Of a stretch of DNA of 62,591 nucleotides, positions 10,010 through 20,426 are shown in pieces. Source of the stretch: Pseudomonas lactucae (GTDB taxonomy: Bacteria > Pseudomonadota > Gammaproteobacteria > Pseudomonadales > Pseudomonadaceae); contig NZ_JAFHKI010000050.1 of NCBI RefSeq assembly GCF_016937615.1, positions 1 to 62,591 of the forward strand, written 5' to 3'. Both the position numbers and the translations under genes were made by a program. The notes beneath the pieces were generated by a model. That model worked only from the letters and a program-made list of their open reading frames with translations. It had not been told where the DNA came from and ran no database searches. Position 1 is the first letter of the stretch; each line of letters opens with the position of its first letter.

Positions 10010-10261
10010 TTAGGTTTCTTTAGTGTTCGATTCAGATTCGTTTGCTTCCTGCTCATCCTTTTTTTGCGGATTGATCAGGTCTTGCGTCGCTTCGCTCAAC
10101 GCCTGCTCCGCGGCCTTCTGGGTATCGTCGATCGCTTGCTTGGCCGATTCGGAGGCTTTACCCAGCACTTGCTGTGCGCTTTTTTCGACCTGATCGCAAC
10201 CGCCGATCATCATCAATGAAAGCGCAAGCAACGATGCCGCGCCCAGGGAATTGAGTTTCAT
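10010..10261 (-). CDS. small outer-membrane-type lipoprotein
   Basis: The 83-residue product has a signal peptide ending in a lipobox (MIGGC, Cys22) followed by an alanine-, glutamine- and lysine-rich helical stretch and a very acidic tail. Asp follows the lipidated Cys, which in E. coli would favour inner-membrane retention, though this rule is weaker in Pseudomonas. It is upstream of terC with a 28-base gap, so co-transcription is likely. Function unknown. Confidence 0.75.
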   Translation of the reverse strand: MKLNSLGAASLLALSLMMIGGCDQVEKSAQQVLGKASESAKQAIDDTQKAAEQALSEATQDLINPQKKDEQEANESESNTKET

Positions 10262-10394
10262 GATGTATTCCTCGTTATAACCCTTGGGTCCAAATAGTGG
10301 CCCCGCGATAGCGAGGCATTCTATGCGGGTGAACAGTTCAGTAAAATTCGTATTTTTCTAGCGTATACTTCGGTTTTTACGAAGTGAGGCAGCC

Positions 10395-11297
10395 ATGCTC
10401 AATTACCGACAACTGCACTACTTCTGGGTCGTGGCCAAGACCGGCAGTATCGTGCGCGCCTGCGAGCAGCTGAACCTCACGCCTCAGACCATCAGCGGGC
10501 AGATCAGCCTGCTGGAGCAGACCTTCGGTATCGCACTGTTTCAACGGGTCGGCCGCCAACTTGAGCTGACCGAAGCCGGGCGTCAGGCCCTGCCCTATGC
10601 CGAGCAGATGTTCCAGACCGGCAATGAATTGGAGGCGATGCTGCGCGCGCAGCCCAACGAACAGCAGATTGTGTTCCGGGTCGGGGTGGCGGATGTGGTG
10701 CCCAAATCCATCGTCTACCGCTTGATCGCGCCAACCATGGAGCTCAGCGAGCCGCTGCGCATTACCTGCCGCGAAGACAAGCTAGAACGGTTATTGGCCG
10801 ACTTGGCGATTCAGCGCCTGGACCTGGTGATTTCCGATAGTCCCATGCCCTCGCACCTGGACATCAAGGGCTATAGCCAGAAACTGGGGGAATGCGGCAT
10901 CAGCTTTTTTGCCACCCAGGCATTGGCTGACCAGCACAACGGCGACTTCCCACACTGCCTGCATGGCGCCCCGCTGCTGATTCCGGGCGCGGAGACCGTC
11001 GTCCGCAGCCGTCTGCAACGCTGGTTCGCCGAGCAGCAGATCCAGCCGCGGATCATCGGCGAATTCGACGACAGCGCTCTGATGCAGGCCTTTGGCCAAT
11101 CCGGCAGCGGGATTTTTATCGCCCCCAGCGTGATTGCCGATGAAGTGGTGCGCCAGTATGGCGTGGCGCTGATCGGCCAGACCGATGCGGTTACCGAGTC
11201 GTTCTATGCGATCTCAGTGGAGCGTAAGGTCAAACACCCTGGCATCGTGGCGATTACCGAAGGTGCAAGACGGGAGCTGTTTACCGCCCTGCCGTGA
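10395..11297 (+). CDS. nhaR: LysR-family activator, NhaR-like
   Basis: A 300-residue LysR regulator with an N-terminal winged helix-turn-helix (NYRQLHYFWVVAKTGSI, then LNLTPQTISGQI) and a periplasmic-binding-protein-like effector domain. The N-terminal wording is that of NhaR, the sodium-responsive activator of nhaA in E. coli. No nhaA is adjacent; the following gene is the sodium-coupled Ser/Thr symporter sstT, so a sodium theme is possible. Just upstream, ACTTCG and CGAAGT (about 10365-10390) form a short inverted repeat that could be an autoregulatory site. Confidence 0.85.
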   Translation: MLNYRQLHYFWVVAKTGSIVRACEQLNLTPQTISGQISLLEQTFGIALFQRVGRQLELTEAGRQALPYAEQMFQTGNELEAMLRAQPNEQQIVFRVGVADVVPKSIVYRLIAPTMELSEPLRITCREDKLERLLADLAIQRLDLVISDSPMPSHLDIKGYSQKLGECGISFFATQALADQHNGDFPHCLHGAPLLIPGAETVVRSRLQRWFAEQQIQPRIIGEFDDSALMQAFGQSGSGIFIAPSVIADEVVRQYGVALIGQTDAVTESFYAISVERKVKHPGIVAITEGARRELFTALP

Positions 11298-11457
11298 CGG
11301 CAAGGTAGGGCAAGGCACTCAAGTCCGACAGCCATGGTGACGGAATGCCGCAGCGAACAGGACGCTTCCTACAGCATGCTAGACTTCGCGCCTGCTTCCT
11401 ACAGCGCTTTCCTCCTGCAATGCTGCGTCCTACTAAAAAAACTAGAGACATCCCCTT

Positions 11458-12678
11458 ATGACTGCTGCCCCTTCCCTCTTGCAACGACTCATGCGCGTCA
11501 GCCTGGTCACGCAAATCGTTATCGGCCTGATCACCGGCATCCTGCTTGCCCTGTTGGCGCCTGAGGCTGCCAGAGCCACTGGTTTTATTGGCAAGGTGTT
11601 TGTCACCGCGCTGAAAGCCGTGGCGCCGATTCTGGTGTTTGTGCTGGTCATGGCCTCGATAGCCAACCATAAACACGGCCAGGAAACCCATATCAAGCCG
11701 ATTCTGTTCCTGTATTTGCTGGGCACTTTTGCTGCGGCCGTGGTCGCGGTAGTCGCCAGCATGTGGTTCCCCTCGACGCTGGTGCTGGCCAGCCACGACG
11801 CCACCGTCAGCGCCCCCGGCGGCATTGGCGAGGTGCTGCAAAGCCTGCTGCTCAGCGTGGTGGACAACCCGGTGAGCGCACTGATGAACGCGAACTTCAT
11901 CGGCATCCTGGCGTGGGCCATCGGTATGGGCATCGCCATTCGCCATGCGGGCGTTACCACCCGCACCGTGCTGGATGACCTGTCCAACGGCGTCACGCTG
12001 ATCGTACGCGTGGTGATCCGCTTTGCGCCGCTGGGGATCTTCGGCCTGGTGGCCTCGACCCTGGCCACGTCCGGCTTCGGCGCCCTGCTCGGCTACGCGC
12101 ACCTGCTGGTGGTGCTGATCGGCTGCATGCTGTTCGTGGCCTTGGTGATCAACCCGGCCATCGTGTTCTGGAAACTGCGCCGCAACCCATACCCGCTGGT
12201 GTTGATGTGCCTGCGCGAAAGCGGCATCACCGCGTTCTTTACCCGCAGTTCGGCGGCGAATATCCCGGTCAACCTGGCGTTGAGCAAACGCCTGGGCTTG
12301 CATGAAGATACCTACTCGGTATCGATCCCGCTGGGCGCGACCATCAACATGGCCGGTGCCGCCATCACCATCACCGTGCTGACCCTGGCGGCAGTGCACA
12401 CCCTGGGCATCAACGTCGACCTGCCGACCGCCGTGCTGCTCAGTGTGGTCGCGGCCGTGTGCGCCTGCGGGGCTTCCGGTGTGGCCGGTGGCTCGCTGCT
12501 GTTGATTCCACTGGCGTGCAGCCTGTTCGGCATTCCGAGTGAAATCGCCATGCAGGTGGTGGCCGTTGGCTTCATCATCGGCGTGTTGCAGGACTCGGCG
12601 GAAACCGCGCTCAACTCCTCCACCGATGTGCTGTTCACCGCAGCCGCATGCCTGGGCAAGGAAGAACAGGCGGCTTAA
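11458..12678 (+). CDS. sstT: sodium/serine-threonine symporter
   Basis: A 406-residue member of the dicarboxylate/amino acid:cation symporter family. Motifs include [12 protein letters not shown] (the serine-rich re-entrant loop), [16 protein letters not shown] and the late [15 protein letters not shown]. It imports serine and threonine with sodium. The gene begins 160 bases after nhaR and ends in a strong shared terminator. Confidence 0.93.
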   Translation: MTAAPSLLQRLMRVSLVTQIVIGLITGILLALLAPEAARATGFIGKVFVTALKAVAPILVFVLVMASIANHKHGQETHIKPILFLYLLGTFAAAVVAVVASMWFPSTLVLASHDATVSAPGGIGEVLQSLLLSVVDNPVSALMNANFIGILAWAIGMGIAIRHAGVTTRTVLDDLSNGVTLIVRVVIRFAPLGIFGLVASTLATSGFGALLGYAHLLVVLIGCMLFVALVINPAIVFWKLRRNPYPLVLMCLRESGITAFFTRSSAANIPVNLALSKRLGLHEDTYSVSIPLGATINMAGAAITITVLTLAAVHTLGINVDLPTAVLLSVVAAVCACGASGVAGGSLLLIPLACSLFGIPSEIAMQVVAVGFIIGVLQDSAETALNSSTDVLFTAAACLGKEEQAA

Positions 12679-12690
12679 CCGCCGGCTATA

Positions 12691-12735
12691 AAAAAGCCCG
12701 GTGCGGTTCTTGAATGAACCGCACCGGGCTTTTTT
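12691..12735. terminator. bidirectional rho-independent terminator
   Basis: AAAAAGCCCGGTGCGGTTC pairs with GAACCGCACCGGGCTTTTT around a six-base loop. Poly-A on the left and poly-T on the right allow it to end both sstT (+) and the DUF1993 gene (-). Confidence 0.92.
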
Positions 12736-12747
12736 GTGACTGGATGC

Positions 12748-13257
12748 TTAGAAAGCGCCCATGTAATCGCGCTTGCCCACTTCCACACCGTTGTGACGCA
12801 GCAAGGCGTAGGTGGTGGTGACGTGGAAGAAGAACTGCGGCAGGCCGTAGGACAACAGGTAGGACTGGCCGCTGAAGCGCTTCTCTTTCGGCGTGCCTGG
12901 GCGGGTGATGATCTCGATGCCTTCCTTGCCGTCGATTTGCTCGGGCTTGAGGGTATCGACGAAGGCCAGGACCTTGGCGATCAGCGCTTGCAGGTCGGCG
13001 AAGGTCACTTCGCTGTCATCGTATTTAGGTACTTCGATCTCGGCCAGGCGCGCGGACACGCCCTTGGCGAAGTCGACGGCGATCTGCACCTGGCGCACCA
13101 GCGGGAACATGTCCGGGAACAGGCGCGCCTGCAACAGGGCGTTGGGGTCGATGTTCTTGGCTGTGGCATGGGCTTCGGCTTTGTTCAGCACATCGCTCAG
13201 GGCGTTGAGCATTTGCTTGAAGACTGGGATGGAAGCGGCATAGAGGGAAATAGTCAT
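12748..13257 (-). CDS. DUF1993 family protein
   Basis: The 169-residue product starts MTISLYAASIPVFKQML at 13257; a longer in-frame start at 13308 adds an unlikely N-terminus. The family is a DinB-like four-helix bundle of unknown function, recognised here by SIPVFKQMLNAL near the N-terminus and LPQFFFHVTTTYALLRHNG near the C-terminus. It stands alone between sstT and yceH. Confidence 0.85.
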   Translation of the reverse strand: MTISLYAASIPVFKQMLNALSDVLNKAEAHATAKNIDPNALLQARLFPDMFPLVRQVQIAVDFAKGVSARLAEIEVPKYDDSEVTFADLQALIAKVLAFVDTLKPEQIDGKEGIEIITRPGTPKEKRFSGQSYLLSYGLPQFFFHVTTTYALLRHNGVEVGKRDYMGAF

Positions 13258-13376
13258 GACAGTCTCATCGGTAATGGCAGGGTTGGAACCAGCGGCGATT
13301 ATAGCCATGCCGAGCGCTTGTCTTTTAATTTTTCAAGGATAGGCTAAAGGCCTTCACTGCATAGGGAACGCGCGCG

Positions 13377-14024
13377 ATGACCGCCGAGCACGACACCGAT
13401 ACCCCAGAGCCGCGCCTGAACAGCACGGAAATCCGCCTCCTGGGCTGCCTGATCGAAAAACAGGCGACCAACCCCGAAACCTACCCCCTGACGCTCAACG
13501 CCCTGGTGCTGGCCTGCAACCAGAAAACCAGCCGCGAGCCAGTGATGAACCTCAGCCAGGGCCAGGTCGGCCAGAGCCTGCGTGTATTGGAAGGCCAAGG
13601 CTTCACCCGCCTGGTGATGGGCAGCCGCGCCGACCGCTGGGAACATCGCGTGGACAAGGCGCTGGAGCTGGTGCCGGCTCAGGTGATCCTGATTGGGCTG
13701 TTGTTTTTGCGCGGCCCGCAGACCGTCAACGAACTGCTGACTCGCAGCGGGCGCATGCATGATTTCGAAGATGCCGAGCAAGTGGTGCATCAGCTCGAAC
13801 GCCTGATCTCACGCGGGCTGGCGGTACTGGTGCCGCGCCAGGCCGGACAGCGGGAGGACCGCTATACCCATGCACTGGGCGACCCGGCGGATATTGAGGT
13901 GATCATGGCCGCGCGGGGGAGTCCGGTTGAGCGTGGGGCTGGAGTGTCTGTGGACCGTATTGAAGAATTGGAAGCGCGAATCGCGGCGCTGGAAGAGCGC
14001 CTGGCGCAGTTGGACCAGGCGTAA
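13377..14024 (+). CDS. YceH family protein (DUF480)
   Basis: The 215-residue protein contains two winged-helix-like units: the first around [20 protein letters not shown] and the second around [21 protein letters not shown]-terminal coiled coil ([18 protein letters not shown]) may drive oligomerisation. The family is conserved in Gammaproteobacteria and its role is not established. Confidence 0.88.
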   Translation: MTAEHDTDTPEPRLNSTEIRLLGCLIEKQATNPETYPLTLNALVLACNQKTSREPVMNLSQGQVGQSLRVLEGQGFTRLVMGSRADRWEHRVDKALELVPAQVILIGLLFLRGPQTVNELLTRSGRMHDFEDAEQVVHQLERLISRGLAVLVPRQAGQREDRYTHALGDPADIEVIMAARGSPVERGAGVSVDRIEELEARIAALEERLAQLDQA

Positions 14025-14037
14025 TACAGGCAAAAAT

Positions 14038-14074
14038 GTGGGAGGGGCGGTGCGACGATTCGACTTGCTCCCAC
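14038..14074. repeat. REP-like palindrome
   Basis: GTGGGAG at 14038 and CTCCCAC ending at 14074 flank an imperfect palindrome between the convergent yceH and aroE-like genes. The wording matches the short extragenic palindromes common in P. fluorescens. Confidence 0.5.
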
Positions 14075-14093
14075 TTTTGGCTATCAGTGCCCT

Positions 14094-14912
14094 TCAGCTT
14101 CGGGCAAACGCCACGGCTTTTTCGAACTGCTCCTGGGTCGGCCGCACACCGGTATAAAGCACAAACTGCTCCAGGGCCTGGATCGCGATCACTTCCAGCC
14201 CGGTAATCACCTGCTTACCCTTGGCCCGTCCCCGAACAATCAACGGCGTTTCGGCGGGGATCGCCACCACATCGAACACCGTTTCGGCTTTATCAATAGC
14301 CTCGGCCTCGAACGCCAACGCATCCGCCTCGGCACCACCGGTCATGCCGATCGGCGTGACGTTGATCAGCATCCGTGGGCGCAACCCGCCAAGGTCGGCT
14401 TGCCACTCGTACCCAAGATTCTGCGCCAATCTGCGCCCCGCCGCCTCGTTGCGCGCCACGATCACGCCGTTGGCATAACCACCGTCACGCAAGGCACTGG
14501 CCACGGCCTTGGCCATGCCGCCGCTGCCGCGCAGAGCAAAGGTCGAATCCTTGGGCACTGCATGTTTCTGGAGCAGTTGCTCAACGGCGATGTAATCGGT
14601 GTTGTAGGCCTTGAGATGGCCGTTGGTATTGACGATGGTGTTCAGCGAGTCAATCGCTTGAACCGAAGCGTCGAGTTCGTCCACTAAGGCAATGGCGGCC
14701 TCCTTGAACGGCATGGACACTCCGCAACCCCGAACGCCCAACGCCCGGATACCACTGATCGCGCCGGGCAAATCCTGGCTGCTGAAGGCCTTATAGTAGA
14801 AATTCAGACCCAACTGTTCATACAGGTGGTTATGAAATCGCAGGCCGAAATTCCCAGGGCGGGCCGACAGCGACATGCACAGTTGGGTGTCCTTGTTGGG
14901 GTGCATCTGCAT
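14094..14912 (-). CDS. shikimate 5-dehydrogenase-like protein
   Basis: A 272-residue AroE-family protein. The substrate domain shows SMPFKEAA with the catalytic Lys and YNTDYIA with the catalytic Asp; the nucleotide-binding domain has RGSGGMAKAVASAL in place of the usual GAGGA. A canonical aroE normally occurs elsewhere in Pseudomonas, so this is probably a paralogue with shikimate- or quinate-like activity. It is monocistronic. Confidence 0.85.
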   Translation of the reverse strand: MQMHPNKDTQLCMSLSARPGNFGLRFHNHLYEQLGLNFYYKAFSSQDLPGAISGIRALGVRGCGVSMPFKEAAIALVDELDASVQAIDSLNTIVNTNGHLKAYNTDYIAVEQLLQKHAVPKDSTFALRGSGGMAKAVASALRDGGYANGVIVARNEAAGRRLAQNLGYEWQADLGGLRPRMLINVTPIGMTGGAEADALAFEAEAIDKAETVFDVVAIPAETPLIVRGRAKGKQVITGLEVIAIQALEQFVLYTGVRPTQEQFEKAVAFARS

Positions 14913-15074
14913 GGAAAACTCCCTTGAGTAAGCAAATCGGTACAGACCTTACACAACCTTTACCTAACGGCTGTGCTGTTTTTCAAAAATACGTTGTCTT
15001 AAAAGTATCCCCGCGACATTACTTGAGTCTATTGATTGCAGACCACAAGCGCAGGGGCTAACCGAGGAATGACC

Positions 15075-15422
15075 ATGAATCGTAAAATCCCCAGGATCGC
15101 CTTGCTTATCGGTGCACTCGCCATGGCAGGCCAAGCCTCCGCCCACGGCGGTGGATGGGCTGGCCCGGCCGCCTTGGGTGCGTTGGTCGGCGCCGCCGTT
15201 GTGGGCTCCGTGGTTGCCAGCCAACCCCGCGAGGTGTACGTGCAACAGCCCGTGTATGTGCAACCGCAGCCGGTGTATGCCGCGCCCCCGCCGGTGTACT
15301 ACGCACCGCCGCCGCCGGTGTATGTGCAGCAAGAGGTGTATTACCGCCCGGCGCCGGTCTATTACGGCCCACCTCGTGGCTACTACGGCCCTCCGCACGG
15401 CTACTACCGCCGCGGCTGGTAA
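15075..15422 (+). CDS. secreted Pro/Tyr/Val-rich repeat protein
   Basis: The 115-residue product begins MNRKIPR at 15075 with GAGG seven bases upstream. A signal peptide (about residues 1-22, ending near QASA) is followed by a short glycine-rich segment, AALGALVGAAVVGSV, and then many PVY/PPPVY repeats and GYYGPP units to the end. Function unknown; such proteins are common surface or periplasmic proteins in pseudomonads. A good terminator follows. Confidence 0.8.
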   Translation: MNRKIPRIALLIGALAMAGQASAHGGGWAGPAALGALVGAAVVGSVVASQPREVYVQQPVYVQPQPVYAAPPPVYYAPPPPVYVQQEVYYRPAPVYYGPPRGYYGPPHGYYRRGW

Positions 15423-15446
15423 ATGCTAGGCATGACGCACGAAACA

Positions 15447-15477
15447 GGCCCCGCCCGCACGCGGGGCCTTTTTTTGC
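15447..15477 (+). terminator. rho-independent terminator
   Basis: AGGCCCCGC and GCGGGGCCT form a GC-rich stem followed by seven T residues, directly after the Pro/Tyr-rich protein gene. Confidence 0.88.
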
Positions 15478-15657
15478 CTGTGAAGTCCGGATTTATCGTG
15501 CGAAGGTCGCTATGAGGACAATGGCCTGGCTCCAATCCCACATGATCAAGGTCCAAAGTCTACTTGCCCGATAGGGGCTCGCGCTGTCATGTTTGTGTCA
15601 CGACTCACTCTCACTATTCGATCCTGTCCACCCAATAACAACAAGGACGACTGAACC

Positions 15658-15852
15658 ATGCCCACACAAAACCCGCACCGCACCGCTGGCCTCTGTACGT
15701 CCAGCAAGGTTTACAGCGCACTCACCGAACTCAAGCATCTGGAAGGTCACCGCAGCGCGAAATTCCTCGCGTTGCTGGCGGAAAACCTGGTGCGCAAGGG
15801 CCTGCTCAACGAGCAGGAAGTGGTGAGCATGCTCGATCAGGTAGTCGACTGA
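15658..15852 (+). CDS. small conserved hypothetical protein
   Basis: The 64-residue product is mostly helical in appearance: a central SALTELKHLEGHRSAKFLAL followed by LVRKGLLNEQEVVSML. An AAGGAC motif lies about ten bases upstream of the ATG. No signal peptide or membrane segment. I do not recognise a function. Its coding bias matches the neighbours. Confidence 0.6.
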   Translation: MPTQNPHRTAGLCTSSKVYSALTELKHLEGHRSAKFLALLAENLVRKGLLNEQEVVSMLDQVVD

Positions 15853-15943
15853 CGCCTGGCATTGATGTCGACTATCGAGCCAGGTGATTTTTCCTCAGCC
15901 GCCGGGTCTCGTAAGGTGGCCTCCATAGCGATTGGAGGTATGT

Positions 15944-16126
15944 ATGCCCACTGTTCAAATCATGTCCGTCATCGGCAGCGCCGTCCCCGCCCCGCTTCGA
16001 GCGTCGGGCTTGCTCGCCTGCTGGTACCTGGTACGCGACGGCGAGGCCATCAGCGGCCCGCTCACGTCGCTGTCGGCCGCTGAAAAACAGCTGCAGCAAG
16101 CCTCGAACTTCCGGCTCCACGCCTGA
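15944..16126 (+). CDS. small hypothetical protein
   Basis: The 60-residue product starts at 15944, five bases after a strong GGAGG (15934-15938). It contains ACWYLVRDGEAISGPLTS, reminiscent of the short display motif of GYF_2-like domains, but I cannot assign a family. It ends three bases before the convergent transporter gene. Confidence 0.55.
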   Translation: MPTVQIMSVIGSAVPAPLRASGLLACWYLVRDGEAISGPLTSLSAAEKQLQQASNFRLHA

Positions 16127-16129
16127 GGT

Positions 16130-17197
16130 TCAAGGTAACGGCAGTTTGACCCGCGGCTTGCTCTCGACAAACAGCGCCCAACTGGACATGAACAGCGCCG
16201 CCACCAGCGGCCCGATCACGAACCCGTTGAGGCCGAACACCGACAGGCCGCCCAGGGTCGAGATCAGGATCAGGTAGTCCGGCATCTTGGTGTCCTTGCC
16301 AACCAGGATCGGCCGCAGCACGTTGTCCACCAACCCGATCACGAACACGCCGAACAGCCCCAGCAGAACGCCCTGCCAGATCGAACCGCTCAACAGGAAG
16401 TAAACCGCCACCGGCGCCCAGACAATCCCCGCCCCCACCGCCGGCAGCAGCGACAGAAACGCCATCAACACCGCCCAGAGCAACGCACTGGGGATATCCA
16501 GGAACCAGAAGATCAAGCCACCCAGGGCGCCTTGGGTCACGGCCACCAGCACATTGCCCTTGACCGTTGCGCGCACCACGCGGTTGAACTTGAGCTGCAA
16601 CCGACGCTTTTGCGGTTCGGCCAACGGCACCGCCGTGCGCACCTTGCGCACCAGTTCAGGGCCGTCGCGCAGCAGGAAGAACAGCAGATACAACATGATG
16701 AAAAAGCTCACCAGGAAATCAAACGTGCCCTGGCCGAAGCTGAATGCCTGGGTGGCGAAGAATTGACTGCCCTGCATCGCGCTCTTGACGATCTTTTCGC
16801 GCAGCCCTTCCAGGTTGCCCAAGCCGAAACGGTCCAGCAGATGCTGGAAATACGGCGGTAGAAAGTGTTTGAACTGCTCGATATAACCGGCCACGTCCAG
16901 CTTGCCGCTCTCGACGTTCTTGTACAGCGTCGCGCCCTCCTGCACCAGCAAGGCGCTGGTGATGATGACCGGCAGAATCGCGATCACCAGGCACACCATC
17001 AAGGTGGTCAGTGAGGTGAGGTTGCGGTTCCAGCCGAATCGCTGCTGCAGGCGGCGCTGCAGCGGTGCAAAGATGATACCCAGGATGACCGCCCAGAACA
17101 CTGCGCCATAGAACGGCAGCAATATCCAGATAAAGGCGACGGTCACCAGGACCAGTAGCAACAACAGGGTTTTGAATTGCAGGTTGGTTTGGTTCAT
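16130..17197 (-). CDS. AI-2E family transporter (PerM/YdiK-like)
   Basis: A 355-residue inner-membrane protein with about eight hydrophobic segments. Two start the protein, a soluble periplasmic-type segment follows (about residues 70-145), and the family region ALGGLIFWFLDIPSALLWAV and PVAVYFLLSG lies in the second half. Members export varied substrates; the AI-2 link is known only for one E. coli member. Substrate unknown. Confidence 0.88.
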   Translation of the reverse strand: MNQTNLQFKTLLLLLVLVTVAFIWILLPFYGAVFWAVILGIIFAPLQRRLQQRFGWNRNLTSLTTLMVCLVIAILPVIITSALLVQEGATLYKNVESGKLDVAGYIEQFKHFLPPYFQHLLDRFGLGNLEGLREKIVKSAMQGSQFFATQAFSFGQGTFDFLVSFFIMLYLLFFLLRDGPELVRKVRTAVPLAEPQKRRLQLKFNRVVRATVKGNVLVAVTQGALGGLIFWFLDIPSALLWAVLMAFLSLLPAVGAGIVWAPVAVYFLLSGSIWQGVLLGLFGVFVIGLVDNVLRPILVGKDTKMPDYLILISTLGGLSVFGLNGFVIGPLVAALFMSSWALFVESKPRVKLPLP

Positions 17198-17356
17198 GTC
17201 CGGTCCATGTCAGAAAGCTCGGCGCGCACGCGCCCTGCTGCTTAGTCCGTGGCAAATCCTGCGAGTGCCATCTTTGTTGCGGTAAGCGTAGACCCAGATC
17301 AATAAACCCTTCGGCGCCGCCCGCTACCCTCGCGACCTTTTACGACTCGAATTTCC

Positions 17357-18670
17357 ATGCCTCTGCTCCTTCCCCCCGAACTGCTCGCCCCCGCCGGCAC
17401 CCTGAAAAACATGCGCTACGCCTTCGCCTACGGCGCCGACGCGGTGTACGCCGGCCAACCGCGCTACAGCCTGCGCGTGCGCAACAACGAATTTGACCAC
17501 GCCAACCTGGCCCTGGGCATCGACGAAGCCCACGCACAAGGCAAGCGCTTCTACGTGGTGGTAAACATCGCGCCGCACAACGCCAAGCTCAAGACCTTCC
17601 TCAAGGACCTGGCCCCGGTGATCGCCATGGGCCCGGATGCGCTGATCATGTCCGACCCGGGGCTGATCATGCTGGTGCGCCGGCACTTCCCCCAGATGCC
17701 GATTCACTTGTCGGTGCAGGCCAATACGGTGAACTGGGCCAGCGTCGAGTTCTGGCAGCAACAAGGGATTTGCCGGGTCATCCTGTCGCGGGAGCTGTCC
17801 CTTGAGGAGATCAGCGAAATCCGCCAGCAGGTGCCGGCCATGGAGCTGGAGGTATTTGTGCACGGCGCCTTGTGCATGGCCTATTCCGGGCGTTGCCTGT
17901 TGTCGGGCTATATGAACAAGCGCGATGCCAACCAGGGCAGTTGCACCAACGCGTGCCGCTGGAAATACCAGGCCACGCCGGCGGTGGAAAACACTACGGG
18001 GGACATCGTCCAGGCGTATGAGCCCACGCTCGGGATTGGCACGCCGACCGACCAAGTGTTCCTGCTGCAGGAAGCCAACCGTCCCGATGAGCATATGCCC
18101 GCGTTCGAAGACGAGCACGGCACCTACATCATGAACGCCAAGGACCTGCGAGCGGTGCAGCACGTGGAGCGCCTGACCCATATGGGCGTGCACTCGCTGA
18201 AGATCGAAGGCCGCACCAAATCGCACTTCTACTGCGCGCGCACCACCCAGGTGTATCGCCGGGCGATTGACGACGCCGTGGCCGGGCGCGCATTTGATCG
18301 TTCATTGATGACAGACCTTGAATCCCTGGCCCAACGTGGCTACACCGAAGGCTTCCTGCGCCGCCATGTGCACGATGAATACCAGAACTACCAGAACGGC
18401 AGCTCAGTGTCGGAGCGCCAGCAGTTTGTCGGCGAGTTGACCGGCGAGCGGCGCGGCGAGCTGGCCGAGGTCAAGGTGAAGAACCGCTTTGCCCTGGGCA
18501 ACCACCTGGAGTTGATGACGCCCACCGGCAACCTTCACTTTGATCTGGACACCCTGCACAACAGCCAGGGGCAAGCCATCGAGGTGGCGCCGGGGGACGG
18601 GCACACGGTGTATGTGCGCGTGCCGGCGCAGATGGACCTGCGTTTTGCGCTGCTGATGCGCGATGTCTGA
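17357..18670 (+). CDS. trhP: tRNA 5-hydroxyuridine modification protein, peptidase U32 family
   Basis: A 437-residue YegQ/TrhP-type protein needed for prephenate-dependent hydroxylation of wobble uridine in tRNA. The start LLLPPELLAPAGTLKNMRYA and the U32 signature ELEVFVHGALCMAYSGRC are clear, with the cysteine set CMAYSGRC and CTNACRWKY that could hold an iron-sulfur cluster. It is convergent with the chemoreceptor gene with only five bases between the stop codons. Confidence 0.92.
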   Translation: MPLLLPPELLAPAGTLKNMRYAFAYGADAVYAGQPRYSLRVRNNEFDHANLALGIDEAHAQGKRFYVVVNIAPHNAKLKTFLKDLAPVIAMGPDALIMSDPGLIMLVRRHFPQMPIHLSVQANTVNWASVEFWQQQGICRVILSRELSLEEISEIRQQVPAMELEVFVHGALCMAYSGRCLLSGYMNKRDANQGSCTNACRWKYQATPAVENTTGDIVQAYEPTLGIGTPTDQVFLLQEANRPDEHMPAFEDEHGTYIMNAKDLRAVQHVERLTHMGVHSLKIEGRTKSHFYCARTTQVYRRAIDDAVAGRAFDRSLMTDLESLAQRGYTEGFLRRHVHDEYQNYQNGSSVSERQQFVGELTGERRGELAEVKVKNRFALGNHLELMTPTGNLHFDLDTLHNSQGQAIEVAPGDGHTVYVRVPAQMDLRFALLMRDV

Positions 18671-18675
18671 GGACG

Positions 18676-20355
18676 TCAGATCCTGAACTGACCGACCAGT
18701 TGTCCCAGGCGCTGGCCGAGGTCCGCCAGGCTGCGCGAGGTCTGTGCGCCCAACTGCGTCTCATCGGCCACGCTGTCCACGGCCACTGCGATCTGGTGCA
18801 CGCTGCGGTTGATCTCTTCGGCCACCGCAGTCTGTTCTTCGGCGGCGCTGGCGATCTGCGCGTTCATCGAGTTGATGGTGCCGATCAGCTGCGCCATGGC
18901 GTCCAGCGACGCGCCGGCCTGGTTGGCCTGGGCCGAGGTGCCTTCACCGGCGTCGCTGGAGCGGCGCATTGCGTCCACGGCAGCCTCGGTGCCTTTTTGC
19001 AGGCGGTCGATCATGCCCTGGATTTCCTGGGTGCTGGTCTGGGTACGGCTGGCCAGCGCACGCACTTCGTCGGCCACCACCGCGAAACCACGGCCGGCCT
19101 CCCCTGCCCGCGCGGCCTCGATCGCCGCGTTAAGCGCCAACAGGTTGGTCTGTTCGGCAATCGAACGGATCACGCTCAACACGCTGACAATCGAGGACAC
19201 GTCCTGCTGCAGGCTGTCGAGAGACACGCCGCTGCTGCGAATATCATTCACCAGTGCGTGGATCTGCGCGATGCTGCCGTCCACCACACGCTTGGCGGCC
19301 TGGCCTTCGGCGTCAGTCTGTTGCGCAGCCACTGAGGCGCCCTGGGCGCTGCGCGCGACTTCTTGCGCAGCGGAGGACATCTGGTTGATCGCGGTGGCCA
19401 CCTGGTCGGTTTCGTGGCGCTGACGCTCCATGGCCTGCTCGGAACGCTGGGCCTGGTCGGACACCTGGCTCACCAGGCCGGTAAGTTGCGCGGTCATGTC
19501 GGTGATCTGGCGAACCAGGCCATGAATCTTGTCAACAAAACGGTTGAAGGCCCCCGCGAGGTCGCCCAACTCATCCTGGCTGGTAATGGCCAGGCGGCGG
19601 GTCAAATCGCCTTCACCGGCGGCGATGTCGTCGAGGTTGGCTTTCATCAAATGCAGCGGACGCAAGATGGTATTGGCCAGCAACATACCCACGGCGGCGA
19701 TCACCAGCAGCACCACCACGGCCACGCCGAGGATGCTCAGCAACACGCCTTCCATGCGTTTTTCCACTTTGGCTTCGACCACCGCAACCTGGGCTTCGAT
19801 GCCATCGAGGTTCACCGAGGTACCGATGACCATGTCCCATTTGGGCAGGTACTCGGTGTAGCCCATCTTGGGCACCAGCTCGGTCTGACCGGGTTGGGTC
19901 GAACTGTATTGCAGGTAGTGGGTGCCGTCCTTGCCGACCTTGACCAGGTCACGGTTGACGTACACACCATTAGGGTCGCGGTTGTCCTTGAAACTCTTGC
20001 CCACGCCGTCGGGGCTGTTGCCCTTGAACAGGCGAATGGTTTCGGAGTCGTAGCCGAAGAAGTAGCCGTCCTTGCCGTAGCTTGTGTTGGAGAGCAGCTT
20101 GACCACCTCGGCCCGCGCGGCCGTATCGCCCGGAGCGGCCGCGTCGTAGAGCGGCTTGATCGTGCTCATGGCCACCTCCACATAACTTTGCAGGGTGGCC
20201 TTGGCGTTGTTGAGCAGGCGCTCGCGGGTTTCAGCCACCTCGTTGCGCGCCTGGCCCTGGAGAATCCATACGGTGGTCAGGCTGATCACCAGGGCAAACA
20301 GCAGCACCGGTACGACGGCGAGGGACAGGACTTTGGCCTTCAGACTCAGACGCAT
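18676..20355 (-). CDS. methyl-accepting chemotaxis protein with a Cache sensor
   Basis: The 559-residue receptor has an N-terminal membrane helix (about 9-31), a periplasmic single-Cache domain (about 35-195, ending [15 protein letters not shown]), a second membrane helix (about 203-228), a HAMP domain and a long signalling coiled coil. The signalling hairpin tip contains [20 protein letters not shown]. There is no C-terminal CheR-tethering pentapeptide. Such Cache receptors often bind short organic acids; it neighbours an antiporter gene transcribed the same way. Confidence 0.92.
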   Translation of the reverse strand: MRLSLKAKVLSLAVVPVLLFALVISLTTVWILQGQARNEVAETRERLLNNAKATLQSYVEVAMSTIKPLYDAAAPGDTAARAEVVKLLSNTSYGKDGYFFGYDSETIRLFKGNSPDGVGKSFKDNRDPNGVYVNRDLVKVGKDGTHYLQYSSTQPGQTELVPKMGYTEYLPKWDMVIGTSVNLDGIEAQVAVVEAKVEKRMEGVLLSILGVAVVVLLVIAAVGMLLANTILRPLHLMKANLDDIAAGEGDLTRRLAITSQDELGDLAGAFNRFVDKIHGLVRQITDMTAQLTGLVSQVSDQAQRSEQAMERQRHETDQVATAINQMSSAAQEVARSAQGASVAAQQTDAEGQAAKRVVDGSIAQIHALVNDIRSSGVSLDSLQQDVSSIVSVLSVIRSIAEQTNLLALNAAIEAARAGEAGRGFAVVADEVRALASRTQTSTQEIQGMIDRLQKGTEAAVDAMRRSSDAGEGTSAQANQAGASLDAMAQLIGTINSMNAQIASAAEEQTAVAEEINRSVHQIAVAVDSVADETQLGAQTSRSLADLGQRLGQLVGQFRI

Positions 20356-20426
20356 GATTTCTCTCTCTTGTTTAAGCGACTTGAGAGGTTATCGGCCGAC
20401 TGCGCAGATTCTATAGGAATGGGCCG